Shown here: positions 52,826 through 64,000 of the stretch, piece by piece
Layout: each line of letters starts with the position of its first letter
Position numbering within the stretch: the first letter of the stretch is position 1
Assembly: GCF_016629525.1 (NCBI RefSeq)
Contig: NZ_AP024269.1
Span: 868,001-932,000, forward strand
DNA from: Kaistia sp. 32K
GTDB taxonomy: Bacteria; Pseudomonadota; Alphaproteobacteria; Rhizobiales; Kaistiaceae
Direction: 5' to 3'
DNA length: 64,000 bases
Program-made: the position numbers and the translations under genes
Notes under the pieces: generated by a model
Databases searched by the model: none
Told to the model about the DNA's origin: nothing
The model's input: the letters and a program-made list of their open reading frames with translations, nothing else

Positions 52826-54397
52826 TCAGCCGTGGTGCTTGGTCATTTCGGCCATCAGCTCTTCCGCCACGGCCTTATCGCCGCTCGTCTCGAAGACGGA
52901 ACGGCCCTCGCGTAGCACCACGATCCGGTCCGAAAGCGCCATCAGTTCCGGCAGGTCGGAGGAAATGACGAGGACGGCCACCGACTGCCCGGCGATGTCG
53001 CGCAGGAGCGAGTGAACGTCCTCCTTCGCGCCGATATCGATGCCCCGCGTCGGCTCGTCGACGATCAGGAGCTTCGGCTGCCGGGCGATCCAGCGCGACA
53101 GGATCACCTTCTGCTGGTTGCCACCGGAGAGGGTGGCGATCGGGGCGTTGAACGAGGCCGCCCGGATGCCGAGCCGTTCGACGAAGGTGCGGAAGAGGCT
53201 TCGCTCGGCCGGCCGGTCGTTGAGCCAGCCGTAGCGCGGCGGGCTGGCGCCGGCGAGCGCGAAGTTCTCGACCACGGCGCGCTGCGGCAGGATCGCCAGT
53301 CCCTTGCGGTCCTCGGGCACGAGGCCGATGCCGGCGGCGATGGCCTCGGAAGCGGACGAGGGCGCGAATTTCTGCCCGTTCAGGCGGATCTCGCCGGAGG
53401 CGATCGGATCGACGCCGAAAATCATGTTGGCGGTTTCGGTCCGCCCGGCGCCGACGATGCCGGCGAGGCCGACGATCTCGCCGGCGCGCACCTCGAAGCT
53501 CACATCCGCGACGCGGGCGGGCGCGCGGCCCGATGCCGGGGCGGCCAGATGGCGGACCTGCAGCACGACGTCGCCCGTGGCGGCACCCTGCCGTCGCACG
53601 CCGATCTGGACGTCGCGGCCGGCCATGGCGCGGATCAGTTGCTCGTTGCTGGCGGAGGCGACGTCGCCTTCTTCGACCATCTTGCCGTCGCGCAGAACCG
53701 TATAGCTGTGGCAGAAGGCGCGGATCTCATCGAGCCGATGGCTGACATAGAGGATCGCGACGCCCTCGCGCGACAGGCGCTCGATGATCTCGCCGAGATG
53801 GCCGACCTCTTCGGGCGAGAGGGAGGCGGTCGGTTCGTCCATGATGACGAGGCGGGACTTGCGCGTCAGGGCGCGCGCGATCTCGACCATCTGCTGCTGC
53901 GCGATCGAGAGGCCGGCGACGGGCCGGCGAACGTCGAGCGCGGTGATGCCGAGCTGGGCCAGGGCCGCCCGCGCCGCGTCCCGCATCCTGGCCCAATCCA
54001 CGGTTCCGAGGCGGCGGATGGGGAGATGCCCGGCGAAAATCGCCTCGGCGACCGAGAGCTCGGGAAACAGCGAGAGTTCCTGACGGATGACGCTGATGCC
54101 GGCCTTGTCGGCGGCGCGCGGACCGTCGAACTGGACCGGGCGTCCGTCGACGTCGATCGTTCCGCCGTCCGGCGTGAGGACGCCCGACAGAAGGTTGATC
54201 ACGGTGGACTTGCCGGCCCCGTTCTCGCCGAGCAGCGCCCGCACTTCGCCGGGCTCAAGCGAAAGCGAGACGCCGTCGAGGACCGTCACGCCGAAGAAGC
54301 GTTTGACGAGGCCGGACGCAGCCACAAAAGGTACGGGGCGCTGTGCGCGCCCCGAAGTCTCGACGTCCACGGTAGAGGGACGTGCATGGATCGTCAT
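52826..54397 (-). CDS. CUT2 sugar ABC transporter ATP-binding protein (two fused NBDs)
   Basis: A 523-residue ATPase: NBD1 LLGENGAGKSTVINLLSG, LSIAQQQMVEIARAL and MDEPTASLS; NBD2 degenerate GIVGAGRTETANMIFG, LSGGNQQKVILSRWIA and VDEPTRGIDIGA. ATG 54397 overlaps the SBP stop (TAATG). The first 25 residues (to about RPVPFVAAS) are a nonconserved leader. Confidence 0.94.
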   Translation of the reverse strand: MTIHARPSTVDVETSGRAQRPVPFVAASGLVKRFFGVTVLDGVSLSLEPGEVRALLGENGAGKSTVINLLSGVLTPDGGTIDVDGRPVQFDGPRAADKAGISVIRQELSLFPELSVAEAIFAGHLPIRRLGTVDWARMRDAARAALAQLGITALDVRRPVAGLSIAQQQMVEIARALTRKSRLVIMDEPTASLSPEEVGHLGEIIERLSREGVAILYVSHRLDEIRAFCHSYTVLRDGKMVEEGDVASASNEQLIRAMAGRDVQIGVRRQGAATGDVVLQVRHLAAPASGRAPARVADVSFEVRAGEIVGLAGIVGAGRTETANMIFGVDPIASGEIRLNGQKFAPSSASEAIAAGIGLVPEDRKGLAILPQRAVVENFALAGASPPRYGWLNDRPAERSLFRTFVERLGIRAASFNAPIATLSGGNQQKVILSRWIARQPKLLIVDEPTRGIDIGAKEDVHSLLRDIAGQSVAVLVISSDLPELMALSDRIVVLREGRSVFETSGDKAVAEELMAEMTKHHG

Positions 54398-55365
54398 TAC
54401 TTGATGAGCCCCACGCGCTCGGCCTGCTGGAGGTTTTCCGGGGTGATCGCGATCGGGGCGACCAGAATGTTGCTCGCCTCGGGCTTCTTGCCTTCGCGGA
54501 TGAAGTCGACGAGCGTGCGGACCGCGACGCGACCCTGCTGACCCGGGAACTGATCGACCGTGCCGGCCAGCTCGCCGTTCTTCACGGCCTTGAGCGCGTC
54601 TTCCGAGCCGTCATAGCCGTAGATCTTGACCTTGCCCTTGAGGCCGCGGGCTTCGACGGCCTGCGCGGCGCCGAGCGCCATGTCGTCATTGCCGGCGACG
54701 ATGACGTCCGGAACCTCGGCGAGGCCGGTCAGGACGTTCTCGGTGACGGCGAGGCCCTTGTCGCGCGAGAAGTTGGCGGCCTGCTCGGCGACGAACTGGT
54801 ACTTGCCGCCGGCCGCGTCGAGCACCTTGTGCACGCCGCCATTGCGGTCATTGGCGGTCTTGTCGCCCGGAATGCCCTGCAGGTTGACGATCTTGGCGCC
54901 GTTCGGGAAATCCTTGGCGACGGCCTCGCCCTGTGCTTCGGCGCCCTTGAAATTGTCCGCCGCGACGTTGGCGAGAACTTCCGGAACGCCGTTGACCGGG
55001 CGGTCGACCGTGACGACGGCGATGCCGGCCTTGATGGCTTCCTGGACGACCGGGGCGAGCGCATCGGCTTCCGCCGGCGCGAGGATGATGCCGTCGACGC
55101 CCTGCACGATGGCGGATTCGATGTCGGCGATCTGCTTCGGCGCGGAAAGCTGGCCGTCCGCCTTCAGGACCGTGACGCCGCCGATCTTCTTGGCCTCGTC
55201 TTCCAACTGGTCGGTCAGGAACACGAAGTGCGTGAAGGCGAAGGTGAGCGGCGAGACGAACACCGTCACCGGGGCGTCCTTGCCCTTGGGCTCGGCATGC
55301 GCCGAGGATGCGGCGGCGAGGATCGCGAGGCTGGCGCCGACGGCAAGAGCGGTCTTACGGAACAT
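54397..55365 (-). CDS. CUT2 sugar ABC transporter substrate-binding protein
   Basis: A 322-residue periplasmic protein with Sec leader MFRKTALAVGASLAILAAASSAHA-EPK. Core of the RbsB/XylF-type fold: VFVSPLTFAFTHFVFLTDQLEDEAKK, ADGQLSAPKQIADIESAIVQGVDGIILAP, AVVTVDRPVNG and the C-terminal VAPIAITPENL. First gene of the operon ending at 47712. Family ligands include ribose, xylose, apiose and others; apiose is suggested only by the downstream genes. Confidence 0.92.
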   Translation of the reverse strand: MFRKTALAVGASLAILAAASSAHAEPKGKDAPVTVFVSPLTFAFTHFVFLTDQLEDEAKKIGGVTVLKADGQLSAPKQIADIESAIVQGVDGIILAPAEADALAPVVQEAIKAGIAVVTVDRPVNGVPEVLANVAADNFKGAEAQGEAVAKDFPNGAKIVNLQGIPGDKTANDRNGGVHKVLDAAGGKYQFVAEQAANFSRDKGLAVTENVLTGLAEVPDVIVAGNDDMALGAAQAVEARGLKGKVKIYGYDGSEDALKAVKNGELAGTVDQFPGQQGRVAVRTLVDFIREGKKPEASNILVAPIAITPENLQQAERVGLIK

Positions 55366-55677
55366 GGTGTTGGGCTTCCTTATTTCGGTGCCCAGAAGCT
55401 AGCGAGGGCGGCCTTTCCAGCCAAAGGCGAAACCACCAATTTCGGAATGGAATCGGGAAATTAAATACGGAAATTCATCGGGGATTGGGATATTTTGTCT
55501 ACATATTTTATGGGGAATATATAATTTCTGCCGAAACGCATGCTGTGCGGATAAATTAAATTCTATCAGCAGGTTGCGACTCGATCCAGCATGCCAAAGC
55601 CTGTCGTCCCGGCATATTTAACCGGTCGTCGGCCCGGAGAATCCAGGAATATGGATCGGGCCTCGGAAAGGAATGTT
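55366..55677. other. Divergent promoter region, sugar importer / SDR
   Basis: About 310 bases, strongly AT-rich at 55430-55570 compared with the genes. It contains several near-repeats around CGGAAT/CGGAAATT (55440-55480) and AT-rich blocks resembling -10 boxes (for example at 55520-55525). Probably holds both promoters and an operator; no gene seen. Confidence 0.6.
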
Positions 55678-56493
55678 ATGTCCCAGTATCTCTCGTCCCT
55701 TTTCTCGCTCGAAGGGAAAACCGCGCTGATCGCCGGCGGCGCCGGCGCAATCGGCTCGGTCATTTCCGAGGCCTTCGCGAAGGCTGGCGCGCGCGTCATC
55801 GTTCATGATCTCTCGGCCGAGCGTCTCGCCAGCCTGGAGGCGCGCTTCCAGGAAGAGAAGTTGCCGTTCCAGGGCCTGCAGGCGGATCTCGATTCCGCCG
55901 CGGCCTGCGCCGCGCTCGTCGAGCAGGCGCTGAAGGTGACGGGGCGCATCGACATCCTCGTCAACCTGCAGGGCACCAACCGCCGCAAGCCGATCCTCGA
56001 CGTCACCCAGGAAGATTTCGACCTGATCACCTCGGTGAATTTCCGCAGCGTCTACTTCCTGTCCAAGGCGGTCCAGCCCGTCATGAAGGCTCAGGGCGGC
56101 GGCAAGATCCTGCATTTCAGCTCGCTCTCGGCCAACATCTCTTTCGACACGATCTCCGTCTATGCGGCGACCAAGGCGGCGGTCACCTCGCTGACCCGTT
56201 CGATGGCGCATGAATGGGCCGGCGACAACATCCAGGTCAACGCGATCGAGCCCGGCTTCGTCCAGACCGAGTTCACCCGGCCGCTCTGGGACGACGAGTA
56301 TCGCAGCCGCTGGTTCGCGAACTATATTCCCGCCGGACACCTCGCCGTGCCGCAGGATCTGATCACCACCTCGCTCAGCCTGGTGTCGCCCGCCTCGCGC
56401 TATGTCACCGGCCGCAGCGTCGTCGTCGACGGCGGCGTGCTCTCGGGCGACTCCTGGGTCGAGCAGCCCGGCCGCCAGTCCGTCTATCCGTGA
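55678..56493 (+). CDS. Short-chain dehydrogenase/reductase (SDR)
   Basis: A 271-residue classical SDR with IAGGAGAIGSVISEAF (about residues 17-32), NLQGTNRR, HFSSLSANISF (Ser), YAATKAA (Tyr, Lys) and EPGFVQTEF. It resembles the gluconate 5-dehydrogenase/KduD group, so a sugar-acid substrate is likely. ATG 55678 has AAAGGA upstream. It is divergent from the CUT2 importer and 11 bases before the sulfurtransferase gene. Confidence 0.9.
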   Translation: MSQYLSSLFSLEGKTALIAGGAGAIGSVISEAFAKAGARVIVHDLSAERLASLEARFQEEKLPFQGLQADLDSAAACAALVEQALKVTGRIDILVNLQGTNRRKPILDVTQEDFDLITSVNFRSVYFLSKAVQPVMKAQGGGKILHFSSLSANISFDTISVYAATKAAVTSLTRSMAHEWAGDNIQVNAIEPGFVQTEFTRPLWDDEYRSRWFANYIPAGHLAVPQDLITTSLSLVSPASRYVTGRSVVVDGGVLSGDSWVEQPGRQSVYP

Positions 56494-56504
56494 GAGAGAT
56501 TGCC

Positions 56505-57362
56505 GTGACCAACTGGCTCCTTGAAACCGCCGAGCTTGCCGATCTCATCGAAGGGCAGGCGGAGAACCTCGTCGTGCTTGATTGCTCCTGGTATCTGCCG
56601 GAAGCCGGCAAGCATGCCCGGGACGATTTCCTTGCCGGCCACATCCCCGGCGCCCGGTTCATCGATCTCGCCGATATCTCCGATCCGGACTCGCCCTATG
56701 TGAACATGCTGCCGGCGGCCGAGCTCTTTGCGGCCCATGTCGGCCGCTTGGGGATCGGCAACGATACCGACGTCGTCATCTACGATGCCGGCTATGTCTC
56801 CTGCCGTCTCTGGTGGATGTTCCGGACCTTCGGACACGACAAGGTCCGCATCCTGAACGGCGGCTGGCGGAAGTGGAAGGCCGAGGGCCGTGCCATCGAA
56901 ACCGGCGCGGGCGAGCCGGTCGAAGCGCGCGCCTTCGAGGCGCGGCTGAAGCCTGGGCGGGTCGTCACCATCGATGACGTCCGCGCGGCGATTGATCGCG
57001 GCGATACCACCATCGTCGATGCGCGCACGGCCGCCCGGTTCGACGGGCTCGAGGGTTCCGGCTATCCGGGCGTCGCCTCGGGCTACATGCCGGGCGCCAT
57101 CAACACGCCCTGGGCGCGCTTCTTCGATGCGAGCAAGAATTTCGAGTTCGTCTCGCCGGAAGCCGCCTCGGCGATCTTCGAGCAGGCGGGCGCCGATATC
57201 TCCGGCAACGTCATCACGACCTGCGGCTCCGGCGTGACCGCCTGCATCCTCGGCTTCATGATCGAACAGTCGGGCAATGCCGATTGGCGTCTCTATGACG
57301 GCTCCTGGCACGAGTGGGGCCAGCAGCCCGACACGGTCAAGCTGGTCAAGCAGCCGGGCTGA
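56505..57362 (+). CDS. sseA: 3-mercaptopyruvate sulfurtransferase (SseA-like)
   Basis: A 285-residue two-domain rhodanese-fold enzyme. Domain 1 starts WLLETAELADLIEGQAENLVVLDCSWYLPEAGK; domain 2 has TIVDARTAARFDGL and the active-site loop CGSGVTACILG (Cys near residue 238), the CGSGVTA form typical of mercaptopyruvate rather than thiosulfate transferases. GTG 56505 is the only plausible start, 11 bases after the SDR stop, so they are co-transcribed. Pairing with a sugar-type SDR is unusual. Confidence 0.9.
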   Translation: MTNWLLETAELADLIEGQAENLVVLDCSWYLPEAGKHARDDFLAGHIPGARFIDLADISDPDSPYVNMLPAAELFAAHVGRLGIGNDTDVVIYDAGYVSCRLWWMFRTFGHDKVRILNGGWRKWKAEGRAIETGAGEPVEARAFEARLKPGRVVTIDDVRAAIDRGDTTIVDARTAARFDGLEGSGYPGVASGYMPGAINTPWARFFDASKNFEFVSPEAASAIFEQAGADISGNVITTCGSGVTACILGFMIEQSGNADWRLYDGSWHEWGQQPDTVKLVKQPG

Positions 57363-57805
57363 CGCCCGACGGAAGACGCGCGCCGCGAGGTCATCCAGAT
57401 CCTCGACGGCGCGCTGACGACCTGGCCGAGATCCTTTCGTCGCCTCCGGGCGGGCATGAAGGGATCTCGGCGATCGGGCTCTGGACATTCCCGACGCATG
57501 CGCGCGATCGCGCTCTGCCTCGACCCGCACCGGCGGACGATGTCCGACCGGGGGCGCTTCGGGCCGCTTTCATCGTGGTCCATTCTTCCCAATCGATGAC
57601 GGAATGAGGTCGATCGCGGCAGGCGATGGGCCGTTGTCCGGCACCTTCCATCCCGCTTTTGGCCGCGCATGGGGTGGTCCATGACGGGGCGGCGCGTCCC
57701 TCATTCACATAATTGTTGTCGTTGGTGAGGCTGCCGACTTGTGGTTGCGCGCGCCAATTGGAATAAGTGCTTATAATGCCCTAAGGGAATGTTGAGGAGT
57801 CGGCC
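57363..57805. other. Intergenic region upstream of ppk2
   Basis: About 440 bases. ORFs in it lack family sequence. A consensus -10 box TATAAT at 57772-57777 lies 34 bases before the PPK2 start, but I find no convincing -35 at normal spacing. Nothing else recognised. Confidence 0.5.
57772..57777 (+). promoter_or_regulatory. Possible -10 box of the ppk2 operon
   Basis: TATAAT in an AT-rich stretch (AATTGGAATAAGTGCT precedes it) 28 bases before the RBS/ATG region of PPK2. A matching -35 is not evident, so this is tentative. Confidence 0.4.
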
Positions 57806-58705
57806 ATGTCTCGGAAGGAAATCGTCGATGTAGTCAAGCAGTATACGGAGCCGTTCCGTGTGACGAAAGGCAAGGACTTCCGCCTGAAGGATTTCGATCC
57901 CGGCGATACGCTGGGGCTCAAGATGGACAAGAAGGAGGCGGCGGATCTGCTCCGGCGCGGATCGGAATGGCTCGCGATGGAGCAGGACATGCTCTACGCG
58001 CAGGATTCCTGGTCGGTGCTGCTGGTGTTCCAGGCCATGGACGCGGCCGGCAAGGACGGAACGATCAAGCACGTGATGTCCGGCGTCAATCCGCAGGGCT
58101 GCGACGTCTTCTCGTTCAAGCAGCCCTCCGACGCGGAACTGTCGCGCGACTTTCTCTGGCGCTATGCGATGAAGGTGCCGCAGCGCGGCCGCATCGGCAT
58201 TTTCAACCGATCCTACTACGAGGAGGTGCTCGTGGTGCGGACGCATCAGGAACTGCTCCGGGCCCAGAAGATCCCGCCGCAACTGGTGGGCAAGAGCATA
58301 TGGGAAGAGCGGCTCGCCGATATCGCCCGCTTCGAGGACTATCTCACGCGCCAGGGCGTGATCATCCTCAAGTTCTATCTGAACCTCTCTTATGGAGAGC
58401 AGAAGAAGCGCTTCATGAGCCGGCTCGACAGGCCGGAGAAGAACTGGAAGTTCTCCGCCAGCGACGTTCGCGAGCGCCGGTACTGGGACGACTACATGAA
58501 GGCCTATGACGAGGCGATCCGCGCCACCGCTTCGAAGCAGGCGCCATGGTACGTCGTCCCCGCCGACAACAAATGGTTCACCCGTCTCATCGTCGCGGCG
58601 GCTATCGTCGACGCCGTGGAGAAGCTCGATCTCGAATATCCGACGGTCTCGGCCGAAAAGCTGAAGGACCTCGCGGCGGCGCGGGAAGAGCTCGAGCAGG
58701 AATAG
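57806..58705 (+). CDS. PPK2-family polyphosphate kinase
   Basis: A 299-residue cytoplasmic enzyme that transfers phosphate between polyphosphate and nucleotides. Walker A AMDAAGKDGTI is at about residues 77-87, Walker B region IFNRSYYEEVLVVR near 131-145, and a typical ILKFYLNLSYGEQKKRF lid-side helix follows. It is a single-domain PPK2. GAGGAG upstream supports ATG 57806. It is followed within 25 bases by a Na/Pi cotransporter-family gene, so polyphosphate and phosphate handling are coupled. Confidence 0.92.
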   Translation: MSRKEIVDVVKQYTEPFRVTKGKDFRLKDFDPGDTLGLKMDKKEAADLLRRGSEWLAMEQDMLYAQDSWSVLLVFQAMDAAGKDGTIKHVMSGVNPQGCDVFSFKQPSDAELSRDFLWRYAMKVPQRGRIGIFNRSYYEEVLVVRTHQELLRAQKIPPQLVGKSIWEERLADIARFEDYLTRQGVIILKFYLNLSYGEQKKRFMSRLDRPEKNWKFSASDVRERRYWDDYMKAYDEAIRATASKQAPWYVVPADNKWFTRLIVAAAIVDAVEKLDLEYPTVSAEKLKDLAAAREELEQE

Positions 58706-58730
58706 CCAGGGGCAGAGGGAGCCACCGCTC

Positions 58731-60423
58731 ATGTCGACGACGATAGCGATACTCGGCGGCGTCGGACTTTTTCTGCTCGGCATGACCGTCATGACCGACG
58801 GGCTGAAGGCGCTCGCCGGTTCGTCGCTGCGGACGGTTCTCGGCAAGGCGGCGGCGACGCCGCTCTCCGGCGCGTTCTGGGGCGCGATCATCACGCTGCT
58901 CGTGCAGTCGTCGAGCGCGGTGACGATGACGACGATCGGCCTCGTCAGTGCCGGGTTGCTCACCTTTCCGCAGGGGCTCGGCCTCGTGTTCGGCGCCAAT
59001 GTCGGCACCACGGGCACCGGCTGGCTGGTGGCGCTGATCGGCGTGCGCGTCTCGTTGTCGACCTACGCGCTGCCGCTGATCTTCATCGGCGCGCTGGCGA
59101 GGCTGCTTGCCAGCGGACGGGTGGCGGCGGCGGGCGGCGCGCTCGCGGGCTTCGCGCTCGTGCTCTACGGCCTGACGACGCTGCAGCAGGGCATGGGCGG
59201 GCTCGCCGAAAGCCTGCATCCCTCCGACCTGCCGTCGGTGCTCGGCATGCCGGGCGTCGGCTGGGCCTCCGGCGCGTTCGGTCTCTTCGCCCTCATCGCC
59301 GTCGGCCTCGTCATGACCGCGGTCATGCAGTCCTCGACCGCCTCCATCGCCGTCACCATCTCGGCCTTCTTCGCCGGCGCCGTGAGCCTGGAGCAGGGAG
59401 CGGCGCTGATCATCGGGCAGAACATCGGCACGGCGACGAGCTCGGCACTGGCGGCGATCGGCGCCAGCACGACGGCCAAGCGCCTGGCGCTCGCCTATGT
59501 GCTGTTCAAGCTCATCGCGGCGCTGATCGCGATCGTCGCCTTTCCCTTCACGGCGGCCCTGATGAGCCGCTTCTCGACTTCCGTCGACGGGACGACGCTG
59601 CTCGCCGCTTACCATACGGTTTACAATGTGGTCGGCGTCGCGGTGCTGTTACCCGCGACGCAATGGTTCACCCGCGTCGTCGAGCGGATGCTGCCGTCGA
59701 AGGAAACGGCGCTCGAGCGCGCGCTCGATCCGAGCACGCTCGTCAATCCGGTGGTCGCCGTCGAGACCGCGCGGCGTGTGGTGGCGGAGGTGCTCCGGAC
59801 GATTACCGCCTCGGTCTCCGCCGCGCTTTCGGGCAGCGGCGCGGCACACGACACCGGCCCCGCCGCTGCGACGCTTGAAAAGGTGCGGGACTTCCTGTCG
59901 GAACTGAAGGAACCGCCGGAGACGGAGGCCGAGCGCCACCGCATGACGAGCACGCTGCATGCGCTCGATCACACGTCGCGCCTGGTGGAGGCGCTGGCGG
60001 GCAACGGCTTTCCCGGGCAGCCGGCAGGGGGCGCGGACGATCGTCACGCCGCTGCGCTCTGCGACGAGGTCATGCGGGATGCCGAGAAGGTGGCCGTCTC
60101 GATCACCACGGAATCGGCGATCAGCGAGCAGGCCAGCCCGATCGGCTGGAGCCTTTCGCCGGAGATCGAAGCGGCGCTGGCCGAAGCAGAGGGCGCGGTG
60201 GGCGAACTCGACGCCATCCAGCGCGACTACCGCACCCGGACACTCGCCGCCGTCGCGCCGGGACAGCTGACCGCCGCCGATGCGCTGGCGCGGATCGACG
60301 CCGCCCGAGAGCTCGAACGGATCGCGCGTCACGCCTGGCGCGCGACGGCGCATCTCGTTGGCCGTGGCAGGCCGGGCGATCTGGATGTGCGGGCGCAATC
60401 GGAAAACACGGTGAGGGATCAAT

Positions 60424-60437
<14 letters not shown>
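58731..60437 (+). CDS. Na/Pi cotransporter family protein with PhoU-like tail
   Basis: A 568-residue membrane protein. Two NptA-type repeats each carry the QSSS/QSST motif: LVQSSSAVTMTTIGL (about residues 60-75) and VMQSSTASIAVTISAF (about 200-215), with eight or so hydrophobic segments to residue 320. The remaining 250 residues are helical and cytoplasmic, of the PhoU-like kind that can tune transport. Family members import phosphate or act as a vent. The stop overlaps the next gene by 14 bases. Confidence 0.9.
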
Positions 60438-63186
<2,749 letters not shown>

Positions 63187-63368
63187 CCGGCGAGGCAGGC
63201 AAGCGACAGGCCGATCGTCCGGACAGGCGCCGCGCAGGGTCTGGGCCCGCCGGTGTCCCACGAAGTGGGCAATATGGGATGCGTTGGAGGATTGGGCGGT
63301 TGACATTGCCATGCGAACTGCATGCTCATCCGCTGTCCCAATCAAAACACGTTCCGAAGGCTCCCAGC

Positions 63369-64000
63369 ATGAAAACATACCAACTGCCGCGAACCGGGCT
63401 CAACGTTTCCAGCGTCGTGCTCGGCTTGATGCGCATCGCGGCATTGAGCAAGGCCGAAATCCAGCAACTGGTGGGCGGGGCACGGGATGCCGGCGTCAAT
63501 GTCTTCGATCACGCCGACATCTATGGCGGCGTGCGCCACCTCTGCGAGGAACGATTCGGCGAGGCCATCACGCTGACGGCGGCCGAGCGCGAGCAGGTCG
63601 TCATCCAGAGCAAGGTCGGCATTCGCAAGGGCTTCTTCGACTTTTCCGCCGAGCACATTCTGCGTTCCGTGGACGAGTCGCTGGCGGCGCTGCGCACCGA
63701 TTACCTCGACGTCCTGCTGCTGCATCGGCCGGATACGCTGGTCGAGCCCGAAGAGGTCGCTTCGGCGTTCGAGACGCTCCGGACCTCGGGCAAGGTCCGG
63801 TATTTCGGCGTCTCCAACCACACGCCGGGTCAGATCGAGCTGCTGAAGAGCGCGGTCACCCAGCCGCTCATCGCGAACCAGGTGCAGTTGAGCATCGCGC
63901 ATGCGCCGCTCATCGCCACCGGCATCGCGGCCAACATGGGCGGGCTCGATCAGTCGATCGATCGTGACAACGGGCTGCTCGACTATTCCCGCCTCAACGG
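63369..64000 (+). CDS. Aldo/keto reductase (partial, 3' end outside window)
   Basis: The ATG at 63369 opens a frame that runs off the right edge after about 210 codons. Translation MKTYQLPRTGLNVSSVVLGLMR is the typical YdhF-like AKR start; then DHADIYGG (Asp, Tyr of the catalytic tetrad), VIQSKVGIRKG (Lys) and LLLHRPDTLVEP (His). It shares the family with the gene at 47712 but is clearly a different subgroup. About 180 bases separate it from the ATPase gene. Confidence 0.9.
   Translation, partial: MKTYQLPRTGLNVSSVVLGLMRIAALSKAEIQQLVGGARDAGVNVFDHADIYGGVRHLCEERFGEAITLTAAEREQVVIQSKVGIRKGFFDFSAEHILRSVDESLAALRTDYLDVLLLHRPDTLVEPEEVASAFETLRTSGKVRYFGVSNHTPGQIELLKSAVTQPLIANQVQLSIAHAPLIATGIAANMGGLDQSIDRDNGLLDYSRLN

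Overview
The window is high-GC DNA with dense, mostly overlapping operons. Its gene families (stacked ABC importers, LLM flavin monooxygenases, hydantoinases, sarcosine-oxidase-like and GMC oxidoreductases) and its short intergenic palindromic repeat fit a Hyphomicrobiales (Rhizobiales) alphaproteobacterium. I cannot name the genus. I saw no rRNA, tRNA, phage, transposase or CRISPR array. Nearly everything is uptake and catabolism of scarce organic nutrients.

Layout. (1) 1-4057, minus: a CUT2 sugar ABC importer with two permeases, one running off the left edge, and a hairpin between the binding-protein gene and the rest. (2) 4298-8914: an organosulfur block with an SfnB-like flavoprotein, divergent alkanesulfonate monooxygenase SsuD, an FAD/NAD(P)-binding protein and a flavin reductase. 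(3) 9495-11809: a small ORF and an XRE-cupin regulator, then an extraordinary 119-residue protein that is 46% methionine, and a carboxymuconolactone-decarboxylase-fold protein. (4) 11873-31780: a catabolic cluster with a sarcosine-oxidase-like enzyme, hydantoinase A and B, three further flavoproteins, an IclR regulator, a GcvT-like protein, a peptide-type ABC importer, an M14 metallopeptidase and an SDR. An 11-bp element near TATTTGGAATA recurs in five of its promoter regions and is a candidate operator for the IclR protein.

(5) 32648-47225, minus: about 14.6 kb of apparent sulfur scavenging in three back-to-back operons: LLM1 with a peptide-type importer; thiM with an SsuCAB-like importer and LLM2; and metQNI. 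(6) 47521-47668: a MITE/REP-like element with imperfect terminal repeats and two perfect internal hairpins. (7) 47712-57362: a CUT2 sugar importer with genes resembling D-apiose dehydrogenase (apsD) and D-apionate lactonase (apnL), an aldo/keto reductase, an SDR and a 3-mercaptopyruvate sulfurtransferase. (8) 57806-63186, plus: a PPK2 polyphosphate kinase, a Na/Pi-cotransporter-family protein and a calcium-type P-ATPase. (9) 63369 to the right edge: a truncated aldo/keto reductase.

How the parts fit. The sulfur blocks import sulfonates, methionine and peptide-like or sulfur compounds. Their FMNH2-dependent monooxygenases would draw reduced flavin from the single visible reductase at 8354-8914. 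The central cluster looks like one regulon that imports an N-containing compound, opens a cyclic amide or imide with ATP and oxidises the product with several flavoproteins. Its true substrate cannot be read from sequence. Functional names rest on recognisable motifs and remembered family resemblance; no database search was run.
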